This document shows, in pieces, positions 1 through 6,420 of a stretch of 6,441 nt of DNA. Both the position numbers and the translations under genes were made by a program. Source of the DNA: an uncultured archaeon (lineage in GTDB: Archaea; Micrarchaeota; Micrarchaeia; Micrarchaeales; CABMGC01); the NCBI GenBank assembly GCA_902385515.1, contig CABMGC010000093.1:1-6441 (forward strand), given 5' to 3'. A model generated the notes under the pieces. That model was not told the DNA's origin and did not search any database. It saw nothing but the letters and a program-made list of their open reading frames with translations. Positions within the stretch are counted from its first letter, which is position 1. Each line of letters starts with the position of its first letter.

Positions 1-7
1 ATATAAT
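1..7 (+). promoter_or_regulatory. Possible TATA box for smc
   Basis: ATATAAT lies at the left edge, about 24 bases from its centre to the smc GTG. In archaea the TATA box is centred about 26 bases before the transcription start, so the transcript would be leaderless or nearly so. The BRE that should precede it lies outside the window, so this cannot be confirmed here. Confidence 0.35.
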
Positions 8-18
8 CGCGACCAGAC

Positions 19-22
19 GGTG
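19..22 (+). promoter_or_regulatory. Ribosome binding site deciding the smc start
   Basis: GGTG, part of the archaeal Shine-Dalgarno GGAGGTGA, ends five bases before the GTG at 28. It supports that start over the ATG at 46. If the transcript is leaderless this site would not be used, so the two readings compete. Confidence 0.4.
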
Positions 23-27
23 TATTT

Positions 28-3000
28 GTGCTTTACCTAAAATCAATGAGCCTTGACAGATTCAAGTCGTTCAAGCACGCAAGTCTTCTGTTCAATCGGG
101 GCTTCAATTGCGTCGTCGGGCCGAACGGCTCCGGCAAGAGCAACATATGCGACGCCATACTATTCGGCCTGGGCGAGGGGTCGCTCAGAAGGCTTCGGGT
201 CAACAGGCTCGAGTATCTCATCAGCTCGGGCAAGAAGAAGGCCGGGGCCCTGTCCAAGGCGTACGTGCGCCTCGAGTTCGGCGGGGACGAGGACATGGTT
301 CTTGTGAGGGGCGTCAGGTCGGACGGCAAATCCGCGTACAGGCTCAACGGCAAGCGCATGACAAGGCAGGAGGTCCTCGAGGTGCTGAAGAGCCACAATG
401 TCCACGTCGACGAGACCAGCACGATTGCGCAGGGAGAGATAAACCGGCTCATAAACCTCAACTCAAAGGAGCGCGGCGAGCTGATCGAGCTCGCGTCGGG
501 AATCAAGGAGTTCGAGCTGAAGAAGAACGAGGCGCTCTCCGAGCTCGGGAAGGTCGGGGCGAAGATAAGCGAGGCGCAGGTGATGTTAAGCGAGCGCCTC
601 GGGTTCCTGCGGGATCTGGAGAAGGAGAAAGCCGCGGCGGAGAGTTACCTTTCCATGACAAAAAGGCTCAAGGTGCTGAACTACAGCGTGCTTGGCAAGC
701 GGAGCGCCTCCATACAGCTTACGCTAAACACTTACGCTGGCGACATCTCGTCGTTAGATTCAAAGAGAAAGGAGACGGAGGCGCAGATAAAGGTCCTCTA
801 CGAGAAGACCCTCAAACTTACTGACGAGAGGCAGAAGCTGACTAAGATGCTTAGCGAGAACAGCGGCGCGTCAGGCGACATAAACAAGAAGCTTGAGGCG
901 ATAGGAAGCGAGCTCAGCGCCATAGAGGTCAAGACAAGCAACTGGAACGCCAGCACGTCTGACTCGAAGAGGCGCGTGGACGAGGCCCAGAAAGGTTTGA
1001 AAGAAACGGATGAGAGAATAAGGCATAACGACTCGGAGGTTGTTTCGTTAAACACCCAGCTGTCCGCGCTCGATTCCGAGATCAAGGGACTGGTGGCTAA
1101 CCTCACAAAGGGCGACGAGAAGGCCATCGACCATGTAAAGGAGGCGACAAAGGCGGTGCGCGCGCTTGAGGAGGAGGTCGCAGACCTTCAGAATGGCGTT
1201 GCCAACCTGACGATGAACGTGGCCGTGCACGATTCAACCAAGGCAGGGGCCGTAAAGGAGCTTGCCGATCTTGCAGCATCTGTTGAAGAGGAGAAGGACC
1301 ACATAAAGGAGGCGAAGGACAAACTAAGGGAGCTGAAGGATAGGAACGCGCAGATAGAGAAGCAGCTCGAGGATGCCGTCGACATGATGAACGCGGCGCA
1401 CGAGGCGCTGTCCAAGGCAGACGCGGAGGTCATATCGCTAAAAGAGCAGCGCGCCGCGGCGAGGCCCAGGGACAGCCTTATGCAGGACAGGGTAAGGTCG
1501 TCGTTCGGAAACAAGCCCGGATTCTACGGCACGGCCGCCGAACTTTGCAGTTATGACAGCAAGTACGCGCTTGCGGTCGAGGCGGCGGCGGGAAGCAGGC
1601 TAAACTATTTCGTCGTGGAATCCATGGGAGTGGCGAACACGATCATAGACTTTTTGAAGAAGCAGAACCTCGGCAGGGCGACCTTCATTCCCGTCCAGGA
1701 GCTCGTTACCGAGGACAGGAGGAAGGACGGCAGCATGACTGCAGTGGTGGACCTGCTGAAATTCGAGGCAAAGTTTGGAAGGGTGTTCAATTACATATGC
1801 AGCGACACGTACCTGGTTAGCGATGTGAACGAGGCGAAGAGCGCCGGCGTAGGAAGGCACAGGTACGTCACAGTGTCCGGGGAGACTGTCGAGAAGTCGG
1901 GCGTCCTTTCCGGCGGATCCGCATCACGCAACATATCCATCTCCGTACTGGAGAAGAGGATCGCGGACCTGGAGAAATCAAGGACGCAGCTGTCAAACGA
2001 GAGCAGCAGCGCAGAGGATGCGTCTTTCAACTTGCGGAAGGAGATCGCGGCAGTGGATATCGAGATGAGCACGGCGAAGACAGTCATATCGGAATCCGAG
2101 CTGAACATGAGGGGCATTGAAGAGCGCATGTCGCGCTTGAAGTCAGAATCTGAAAAGGCGGATGCCGAGCTGAAGGCGCTAACGAAACAGCGCGCGGATC
2201 TGGAGAACGAATTCAGGGCGAAGTCGGCAAAGCTGAAAGCAGGCCGGGAGGCGCTCAACGAGACCTACAACGCAACGCTTAAGGAGTCTGTTGCCATTGC
2301 AAAAGGCGCGCCGGGCAACAAGGATGCCGAGAGAATCGAGGCGGCAAGGAAGGAGGCGGAGCGCACGAGAATAAGCATCGCGGAGATGCAGAAGGAAAGC
2401 AAGATGCTCGCGCAAAACGCGGCCGCCCTTAGGTCGGAGGTCAAGGAGAAAGAGGAGCTGGCAGCAAAGGCCCAGCAGGCCCTAGCGTCGGACGCGAAGA
2501 GGAAGGCGGAGCTCGAGAAATCTAGGGAGGCCATCGAGAAGGAGATAAAGAGCAGCAGCAAGGCGAACAAGGAATCGTACGACAGGCTCAGCAAAATAGA
2601 CACGGAGCTGCTTGCAATGGGCAAGGACCAGGGCAAAAGCAACGCGGGCCTTGAGGACCTTGTGAGGAGGATCAACGACATCGAGGTCAAGAAGGGACAG
2701 ATGGAGGTTCGGCTCAACGACATAAAGGCGGAGCTGGCCGCGTACGGGACTTTCGACGAGCCCGCGGTAAACGAGGACGTCGAGAAGATGGAGCGCGAGG
2801 TGAATGTGCTGAACGTCAAGATATCCGAGCTGGGCAACGTGAACCTTAAGGCCCCGGAGATATATGATGAGAAGAAGAAGAGCGTCGACGAGGCCAGCGA
2901 GAAGGTGTCCACGCTCGAGGCCGAGCGCAGGGCGGTCATAGCCATGATGGAGGAGATAGACACGAAGAAGCTGAGCGCGTTCATGGCGACGTTCGAGGAG

Positions 3001-3435
3001 GTGAACGGCAACTTCTCAAAGCTCTACAACTACGTGTTCCCCGAGCCAGAGAAGGCACAGATGCTGCTGGAGGACGCAAAGGACCCGATGGGCAAGGGCA
3101 TAGACGTCCGCGTCGAGAACGGCAAGTCGGTCAAGAGGATAGGCTCGCTCTCCGGAGGGCAGAAGTCGCTGATATCGCTCATGCTGATGTTCTCGATACA
3201 CATGTGCAAGCCGTCATCCATGTACCTGTTCGACGAGATTGACGCCGCGCTCGACAAGGAGAACTCGAAGAAGCTGTCGCAGCTGATAAAGGAGCTCGGC
3301 AAGCAGGCGCAGTTCATAGTCGTGAGCCACAACGACTCACTGATAGTCAATGCCGACGCCGCCATAGGAGTGGTGAAGACATCGGACGAGTCCAAGGCGG
3401 TGGGCATAGACATATCTGGCTTTAAGCCAAAGTGA
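28..3435 (+). CDS. smc: Chromosome segregation protein SMC (condensin-type ATPase)
   Basis: SMC proteins form V-shaped dimers that, with a kleisin, make a ring that extrudes and organises chromosomal DNA using ATP. All family landmarks are visible in this 1135-residue protein: Walker A GPNGSGKS at 31-38, a Q-loop glutamine at 135 (STIAQGE), a first coiled-coil arm at about 160-480, a globular hinge at about 495-632 with a glycine-rich end (LSGGSASR, 627-634), a second arm at about 635-930, then the conserved stretch LGNVNLKAPEIYDE from 935, ABC signature LSGGQKS at 1041-1047, Walker B MYLFDEIDAALD at 1065-1076 (catalytic E1070) and H-loop H1101. The length is slightly under the usual 1150-1200. 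The two arms are nearly equal, so it folds as a typical SMC and not as Rad50, which has a zinc-hook CXXC. The GTG at 28 is preferred over the ATG at 46 because it keeps the first strand (LYLKSMSLDRFKSF) and has a GGTG five bases upstream. The stop overlaps the next gene. No scpA or scpB is visible here. Confidence 0.96.
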   Translation: MLYLKSMSLDRFKSFKHASLLFNRGFNCVVGPNGSGKSNICDAILFGLGEGSLRRLRVNRLEYLISSGKKKAGALSKAYVRLEFGGDEDMVLVRGVRSDGKSAYRLNGKRMTRQEVLEVLKSHNVHVDETSTIAQGEINRLINLNSKERGELIELASGIKEFELKKNEALSELGKVGAKISEAQVMLSERLGFLRDLEKEKAAAESYLSMTKRLKVLNYSVLGKRSASIQLTLNTYAGDISSLDSKRKETEAQIKVLYEKTLKLTDERQKLTKMLSENSGASGDINKKLEAIGSELSAIEVKTSNWNASTSDSKRRVDEAQKGLKETDERIRHNDSEVVSLNTQLSALDSEIKGLVANLTKGDEKAIDHVKEATKAVRALEEEVADLQNGVANLTMNVAVHDSTKAGAVKELADLAASVEEEKDHIKEAKDKLRELKDRNAQIEKQLEDAVDMMNAAHEALSKADAEVISLKEQRAAARPRDSLMQDRVRSSFGNKPGFYGTAAELCSYDSKYALAVEAAAGSRLNYFVVESMGVANTIIDFLKKQNLGRATFIPVQELVTEDRRKDGSMTAVVDLLKFEAKFGRVFNYICSDTYLVSDVNEAKSAGVGRHRYVTVSGETVEKSGVLSGGSASRNISISVLEKRIADLEKSRTQLSNESSSAEDASFNLRKEIAAVDIEMSTAKTVISESELNMRGIEERMSRLKSESEKADAELKALTKQRADLENEFRAKSAKLKAGREALNETYNATLKESVAIAKGAPGNKDAERIEAARKEAERTRISIAEMQKESKMLAQNAAALRSEVKEKEELAAKAQQALASDAKRKAELEKSREAIEKEIKSSSKANKESYDRLSKIDTELLAMGKDQGKSNAGLEDLVRRINDIEVKKGQMEVRLNDIKAELAAYGTFDEPAVNEDVEKMEREVNVLNVKISELGNVNLKAPEIYDEKKKSVDEASEKVSTLEAERRAVIAMMEEIDTKKLSAFMATFEEVNGNFSKLYNYVFPEPEKAQMLLEDAKDPMGKGIDVRVENGKSVKRIGSLSGGQKSLISLMLMFSIHMCKPSSMYLFDEIDAALDKENSKKLSQLIKELGKQAQFIVVSHNDSLIVNADAAIGVVKTSDESKAVGIDISGFKPK

Positions 3436-4466
3436 AATGGGAAGCACAAGTTGATGGATTGAAATCGGGCAAGAAGCAGTCTTCGAAAGTCGTATGGGCG
3501 CTGTACATAGCGCTCGCGCTGCTCATCGTGGCCTACGCGCTGTCCGGAAGCTCGGTCTTCGGCTTCGCCGCGCTCCTGTTGATAGCAGGGATATTCTACT
3601 ACGAGATAAGCCACAGCGTAAGGAACGAAGGGGCGGTCAGGAGCGTAATCGACGTAGCGACGGCGATAGGCGCTGCGATAGTCGTGTGGATCCTGCTCAT
3701 GGTCATCCTCCAGACCTCCGCCCCTGTGGACGCGGTGTCCAGCTGCAGCATGCTCCCCGTCCTCCAGCGCGGCGACCTCGTCGCCCTGCACGGCATCGGC
3801 AACGTCACGAAGTTCCTCATCTCGCAGCACGTGCCCGTGATAAACGTTGACAGGACGAGCTTCCAGAGGATGCAGGCGAACATGTCGAGCGAGTTCCTCG
3901 CGTTCTACGCCTACCAGACGACGAACAAGTCAAGGATAGCGTACATCTTCGACAGCAACTCGTCCGGCTACGGGATAGGGCTTTACAGCACCCCGTGCCT
4001 GTCCCGGCTGTCCTACCTCGGCCAGCGCGGCAAGTTCTACACATGCTACGTGCAGCCTTCGCAGGACGGGAACCTGGTAAAGTACAACTACTCAGTGGGC
4101 AACGTTTCCATTTCAGGATCCAACAGCCGCATAGTCTACACCTCCGGCATAACGGTCGGCGGCACCACAGTGGCCGAGAACTACAGCGGGCCTATAGTGG
4201 TCTACCAGACGACAAAGAGCGACTACTTCTCAGGCAGCATAATCCACAGGGTGGTTGCGGCGATGAACGTGAGCGGCACCTACTACTTCCTGACTAAGGG
4301 CGACAACAACCAGGCCCTCGACATCCAGTTCGAGAACTATCCTGTGAACTCGACGGCGGTGCTTGGCTACGTCATAGCGGACATACCGCTTGCGGGATAC
4401 GTGAAACTCATTCTCAGCGGCCAGCTCGCCGTGCCCGCCGGCTGCAACCAGACCATACTGAGATAA
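3432..4466 (+). CDS. Signal peptidase I, archaeal/Sec11 type (S26B), with large insertion
   Basis: This is a membrane-anchored serine protease expected to remove signal peptides from exported proteins on the outer face of the membrane. The 344-residue protein has three hydrophobic segments (about 20-37, 42-58, 73-94). A Lys-rich N-terminus and a basic 59-72 loop predict that the rest lies outside. Catalytic boxes follow Sec11: SCSMLPVLQRGDLVAL at 104-119 with nucleophile S106, IIHRVV at 270-275 with H272, and TKGDNN from 288 with D291 and D297. D297 is at the spacing of the human SEC11A catalytic Asp. The His box marks the archaeal/ER class, since bacterial enzymes use Lys. Between GDLVAL and GPIVVY (253-258) lie about 135 residues where Sec11 has about 20, including C189 and C205. 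Ten N-X-S/T sequons lie after the third helix. The GTG start overlaps the smc stop as GTGA. A TTG at 3459 is an alternative start that keeps every domain. The function is secure; the role of the insertion is unknown. Confidence 0.88.
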   Translation: MKWEAQVDGLKSGKKQSSKVVWALYIALALLIVAYALSGSSVFGFAALLLIAGIFYYEISHSVRNEGAVRSVIDVATAIGAAIVVWILLMVILQTSAPVDAVSSCSMLPVLQRGDLVALHGIGNVTKFLISQHVPVINVDRTSFQRMQANMSSEFLAFYAYQTTNKSRIAYIFDSNSSGYGIGLYSTPCLSRLSYLGQRGKFYTCYVQPSQDGNLVKYNYSVGNVSISGSNSRIVYTSGITVGGTTVAENYSGPIVVYQTTKSDYFSGSIIHRVVAAMNVSGTYYFLTKGDNNQALDIQFENYPVNSTAVLGYVIADIPLAGYVKLILSGQLAVPAGCNQTILR

Positions 4467-4479
4467 TGCGGTCCTCAGT
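4457..4479. terminator. Inverted repeat across the convergent stops, possible bidirectional terminator
   Basis: ACTGAG (4457-4462) and CTCAGT (4474-4479) are perfect 6-bp arms around an 11-base loop. They span the TAA of the signal peptidase gene (4464-4466) and the TGA of the minus-strand gene (4475-4477). No T-tract follows on either strand, although archaeal termination mainly relies on T-tracts. The terminator role is therefore tentative, and the arms lie partly in coding sequence. Confidence 0.3.
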
Positions 4480-5377
4480 TCCTAAGCAGATCTAGAACCC
4501 TGTCGTCAAAAGAGTTCCAGAAAGATATCTCGGCTTCATCTTCGTCAGGGACCTTTTCGATAGCCTCCCGTTCCAGGACGGGTTCCGCTGCGGCATTCTT
4601 TCTGTTTTTCTCAATGATCTCCTTCTTGGCAATGTGGTACCATGGAGGCGACGGATACACGCCGCACGGGATGATCCTTATGGCCGGAGGCTCTTGGCCT
4701 TCGGGCGTTTTTATGACTGCATTGTCGATCAGTCCCTGATAAAGCATGCCGACGCAGCGGTTCACGTCGTACGTTTTTTCTCCGGGCGGATTGGCCTGCC
4801 TGTCAAGCCACCTCCTTTCGTATTTGTCCACGTTGTCATTGGAATACGACCCGTCGTCGGTGCTCTGCAGGCCAGCTATGAGCATTGTCCGCGCGCCGGC
4901 ATCCGTCAGGACATCATAAAGCTCGCCGAATAGTTTCGTGTAATCGTACGCGCCGCATTTTCGCACGATGCCGCTTTCCAACAGAGGCACGCTCCTGTCC
5001 TTCTCGGTAGGTACGATGATGTAGTTTCTTGCCCCGATCGACTCGAGCCTTTTTTCAGTGCCTTGCATCTTTCTTAGTTCTTCAAGCACCACCATCGGCC
5101 GGCTTCCGTTGACCAGAAGATCTGTGATTATGCTCTGATATTTCGCGAAATTCTTGACTTCCGAGCAGGACGTGTCCCATGGTGAGTTGTCATACCAAGG
5201 GTGCACTAGCATTATCACCGTGCCCCTGGAGTGTTCGATCCTGTCTTTTAGAAGTTCAAGCTGCTCTCTTTTGATGCCCAAAAAGGGGGACTCGCCGTCA
5301 TCCCGAGTTTGCACTGGTTTTTCATGCAGCGGTGCGTGCAACTTTTTCATAGGATCATCGGATGCGCAGTGATGCAT
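4475..5377 (-). CDS. Uncharacterised soluble alpha/beta protein, second gene of minus-strand pair
   Basis: I do not recognise this 300-residue protein. It has no signal peptide or membrane segment. Predicted strands alternate with helices: TVIMLV (53-58), PMVVLEE (94-100), NYIIVPTE (118-125), TMLIAGL (164-170) and AIRIIP (232-237), which suggests a Rossmann-like alpha/beta core. The C-terminal 50 residues are charged and probably helical. The order K140, then YDYTKLFGELYDVLTDAGARTML from 144, then RCVGMLYQG at 207-215 faintly recalls the Lys and Cys parts of isochorismatase-like hydrolases. However, the usual N-terminal DxQ is replaced by VHPWYDN, and about 37 residues separate the strand from the Cys. 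This is a weak lead, not an assignment. The ATG at 5377 lies 7 bp after the upstream gene's stop and fits coupled translation. The ATG at 5350 (MKKLHAPL) is an alternative start, and neither has a strong ribosome binding site. Codons favour ATC, GAA and AAA more than the plus-strand genes do. Confidence 0.8.
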   Translation of the reverse strand: MHHCASDDPMKKLHAPLHEKPVQTRDDGESPFLGIKREQLELLKDRIEHSRGTVIMLVHPWYDNSPWDTSCSEVKNFAKYQSIITDLLVNGSRPMVVLEELRKMQGTEKRLESIGARNYIIVPTEKDRSVPLLESGIVRKCGAYDYTKLFGELYDVLTDAGARTMLIAGLQSTDDGSYSNDNVDKYERRWLDRQANPPGEKTYDVNRCVGMLYQGLIDNAVIKTPEGQEPPAIRIIPCGVYPSPPWYHIAKKEIIEKNRKNAAAEPVLEREAIEKVPDEDEAEISFWNSFDDRVLDLLRN

Positions 5378-5384
5378 TGCGATT

Positions 5385-6278
5385 TCAAGTCCGTTCTTTG
5401 TCCTTCCTTAGGAGCTTTCCGAACGCTCCGTTGATCGCCGCGTGCCTTGCTATTGAGTTTGCGGTGTGCAATGCGTCAAGCAGTTCGTCTCTTGTCTTGC
5501 TAGCTGCGTCTTCAACCCGGCCGAGTTCAACATCCTCGTACCTTCCGTTCTCCTGATTTTCCGGTCTTCCCCACGCCTTCTTGGCTATTCCGCCAAAGTC
5601 GAATTCGACTCCGGTCCTCAGGCCGGAATGGTTGAAGTAGAGCACTTCCCTGTGCGGCCATTCGTCAAACTGCAGTTGGATGTCCGAGTCTTTGCGCTCG
5701 TTTCCCTTTACGACGTTTATGTAACTCAGGTTTCCGTCAATGCAGTCCTTGCTGTAGTAGACGTGGTACCCTGCGCGGTCGACGAAAACGAGCCTGCCCT
5801 CATCGTCCCTCGTTATTATCGGTTTCTTGAATCCCGACTCTACAAGGGGCCTGAGCCACCTTAGCACGTCGTCGTTGACCGCATTCTCTGCCCATGATGA
5901 AGGACTTCCGTCCAGGGTGCGGGCGATTCCGTTGCTGATTCCTATCGCGTGCTCCTCTGTCCTTTTGCTGTAGTTTATGCTCTTGCAGACATCGATCCTC
6001 ACGTCCTTCGTTGCCTGTTTCTCGATCATGAACCAGATGCTTTCGCCTCCTCTTATTGGGCCGTTGACCACGTACTGGATGTGCCCGGGAATGAGCTCGG
6101 TCATTTTCGTTTTCTCATTGAGAACATATGACCAGTCGGAAAAAGAGAGGTTTCCGCGCGTCTCGAAGTAGCCCGTGCACGCCTCCCTGAGGATCTGCGT
6201 GAACGGCCTTGCAGAAGCATCCCCGTATGCGCTCCTTATGTCTGAGACGTCGTATCTAGTAACTGCGGATTCCACCAT
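5385..6278 (-). CDS. Uncharacterised soluble protein, first gene of minus-strand pair
   Basis: I do not recognise this protein of 297 residues (299 if read from the GTG at 6284). It has no signal peptide, membrane helix, metal-binding Cys/His cluster or nucleotide-binding loop that I can see. The middle looks strand-rich: ELIPGHIQYVV, ESIWFMIEKQ, VRIDVCKSINYS, GRLVFVDRAGYHVYYSK, SYINVVKG and EVLYFNHSG, with glycine- and aspartate-bearing turns between them. The last 50 or so residues look helical (VEDAASKTRDELLDALHTANSIARHAAINGAFGKLL) and end in a basic tail. The start runs GTG-ATG-ATG at 6284, 6281 and 6278. I chose 6278 because it places the AGGTG at 6288-6284 five bases upstream, the same spacing seen before smc. 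A TATA box sits just upstream. The gene heads a probable two-gene operon with the gene ending at 4475. Confidence 0.8.
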   Translation of the reverse strand: MVESAVTRYDVSDIRSAYGDASARPFTQILREACTGYFETRGNLSFSDWSYVLNEKTKMTELIPGHIQYVVNGPIRGGESIWFMIEKQATKDVRIDVCKSINYSKRTEEHAIGISNGIARTLDGSPSSWAENAVNDDVLRWLRPLVESGFKKPIITRDDEGRLVFVDRAGYHVYYSKDCIDGNLSYINVVKGNERKDSDIQLQFDEWPHREVLYFNHSGLRTGVEFDFGGIAKKAWGRPENQENGRYEDVELGRVEDAASKTRDELLDALHTANSIARHAAINGAFGKLLRKDKERT

Positions 6279-6283
6279 CATCA

Positions 6284-6288
6284 CACCT
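6284..6288 (-). promoter_or_regulatory. Ribosome binding site of the minus-strand operon
   Basis: Read on the minus strand, AAGGTG runs from 6289 to 6284 and its AGGTG core complements the archaeal 16S 3' end. It lies five bases before the ATG at 6278 and two before the ATG at 6281. It overlaps the GTG at 6284, which makes that GTG an unlikely start. Confidence 0.6.
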
Positions 6289-6310
6289 TGAGATTCCTTA
6301 ATTTTCTATT

Positions 6311-6326
6311 GTTTATAAGTATTGGC
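6311..6326 (-). promoter_or_regulatory. BRE/TATA promoter of the minus-strand operon
   Basis: On the minus strand, GCCAAT followed by ACTTATAAAC (6320-6311) resembles an archaeal BRE plus TATA box. Transcription would start near 6290, giving a leader of about ten bases that just includes the AAGGTG. The flank 6291-6320 is A+T-rich against a G+C-rich background. Confidence 0.6.
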
Positions 6327-6329
6327 GTT
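6321..6329 (+). repeat. 9-bp direct repeat, copy 1 (ATTGGCGTT)
   Basis: ATTGGCGTT occurs here and again at 6373-6381, 52 bp apart, close to five helical turns. This copy abuts the minus-strand TATA box and overlaps its likely BRE, so a bound protein could block TFB/TBP there. Confidence 0.5.
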
Positions 6330-6365
6330 AATTCCTACCGCGAGGCGCCGCGGAACGGAAGTTGC

Positions 6366-6380
6366 ACGCCAGATTGGCGT
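6366..6380. repeat. Perfect inverted repeat ACGCCA-GAT-TGGCGT, possible operator
   Basis: Two 6-bp arms around a 3-base centre form a symmetric site typical in size for a dimeric winged-helix or helix-turn-helix regulator. Its right arm is part of the second ATTGGCGTT copy (6373-6381). It lies about 30 bp before the rightward TATA box and about 46 bp upstream of the leftward one. The regulator is not identifiable in this window. Confidence 0.45.
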
Positions 6381-6381
6381 T
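6373..6381 (+). repeat. 9-bp direct repeat, copy 2 (ATTGGCGTT)
   Basis: This is the second exact copy of the 9-mer at 6321-6329. Unlike the first copy, it is embedded in a perfect inverted repeat, so the first copy would be a half-site and this one a full site. Confidence 0.5.
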
Positions 6382-6405
6382 GCGCTGCATTCGGCGCGTG
6401 ATGCC

Positions 6406-6420
6406 TAAGCTTTAAATATC
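6406..6420 (+). promoter_or_regulatory. BRE/TATA promoter pointing right, out of the window
   Basis: TAAGC followed by TTTAAATATC is a good archaeal BRE/TATA match. A transcript would begin around 6437-6441, at the window edge, so the gene it serves is not visible. A second A+T-rich TATAATA at 6431-6437 could be an initiator region or another TATA box. Confidence 0.5.

Noticed and set aside
108..824. 238-residue plus-strand frame within smc
   Set aside because: It is a frame shadow of Walker A and the first arm, with Arg/Ala/Gly-rich random composition.
2265..3011. 248-residue antisense reading frame inside smc, rich in Ser, Leu and Phe
   Set aside because: It lies opposite the second SMC arm. 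Its composition is the mirror of Glu/Lys-rich coiled-coil codons in G+C-rich DNA, and it has no start signals or recognisable domain.
3418..3428. GGCTT-T-AAGCC palindrome at the smc 3' end as a terminator
   Set aside because: The one-base centre cannot form a normal hairpin loop, no T-tract follows, and the downstream gene overlaps, so termination here would be counterproductive.
28..3435. Reading the first gene as Rad50 or RecN instead of SMC
   Set aside because: The centre has a globular glycine-ended hinge and no CXXC zinc hook. The length, the LSGGQKS signature and the LGNVNLKAPE segment match SMC.
3030..3830. 266-residue antisense frame spanning the smc/signal peptidase junction
   Set aside because: It runs opposite the SMC head motifs and the signal peptidase catalytic box, both of which are clearly real. 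The translation is low-complexity Arg/Asp/Tyr without domain features.
5466..5864. 132-residue plus-strand frame opposite the first minus-strand gene
   Set aside because: The minus-strand frame is longer, has a promoter and ribosome binding site, and pairs with the next gene. This frame has neither.
6387..6404. GCAT...ATGC inverted repeat with a 10-base loop in the right spacer
   Set aside because: Four-base arms with mismatches on both sides are expected by chance, and it does not align with either promoter.
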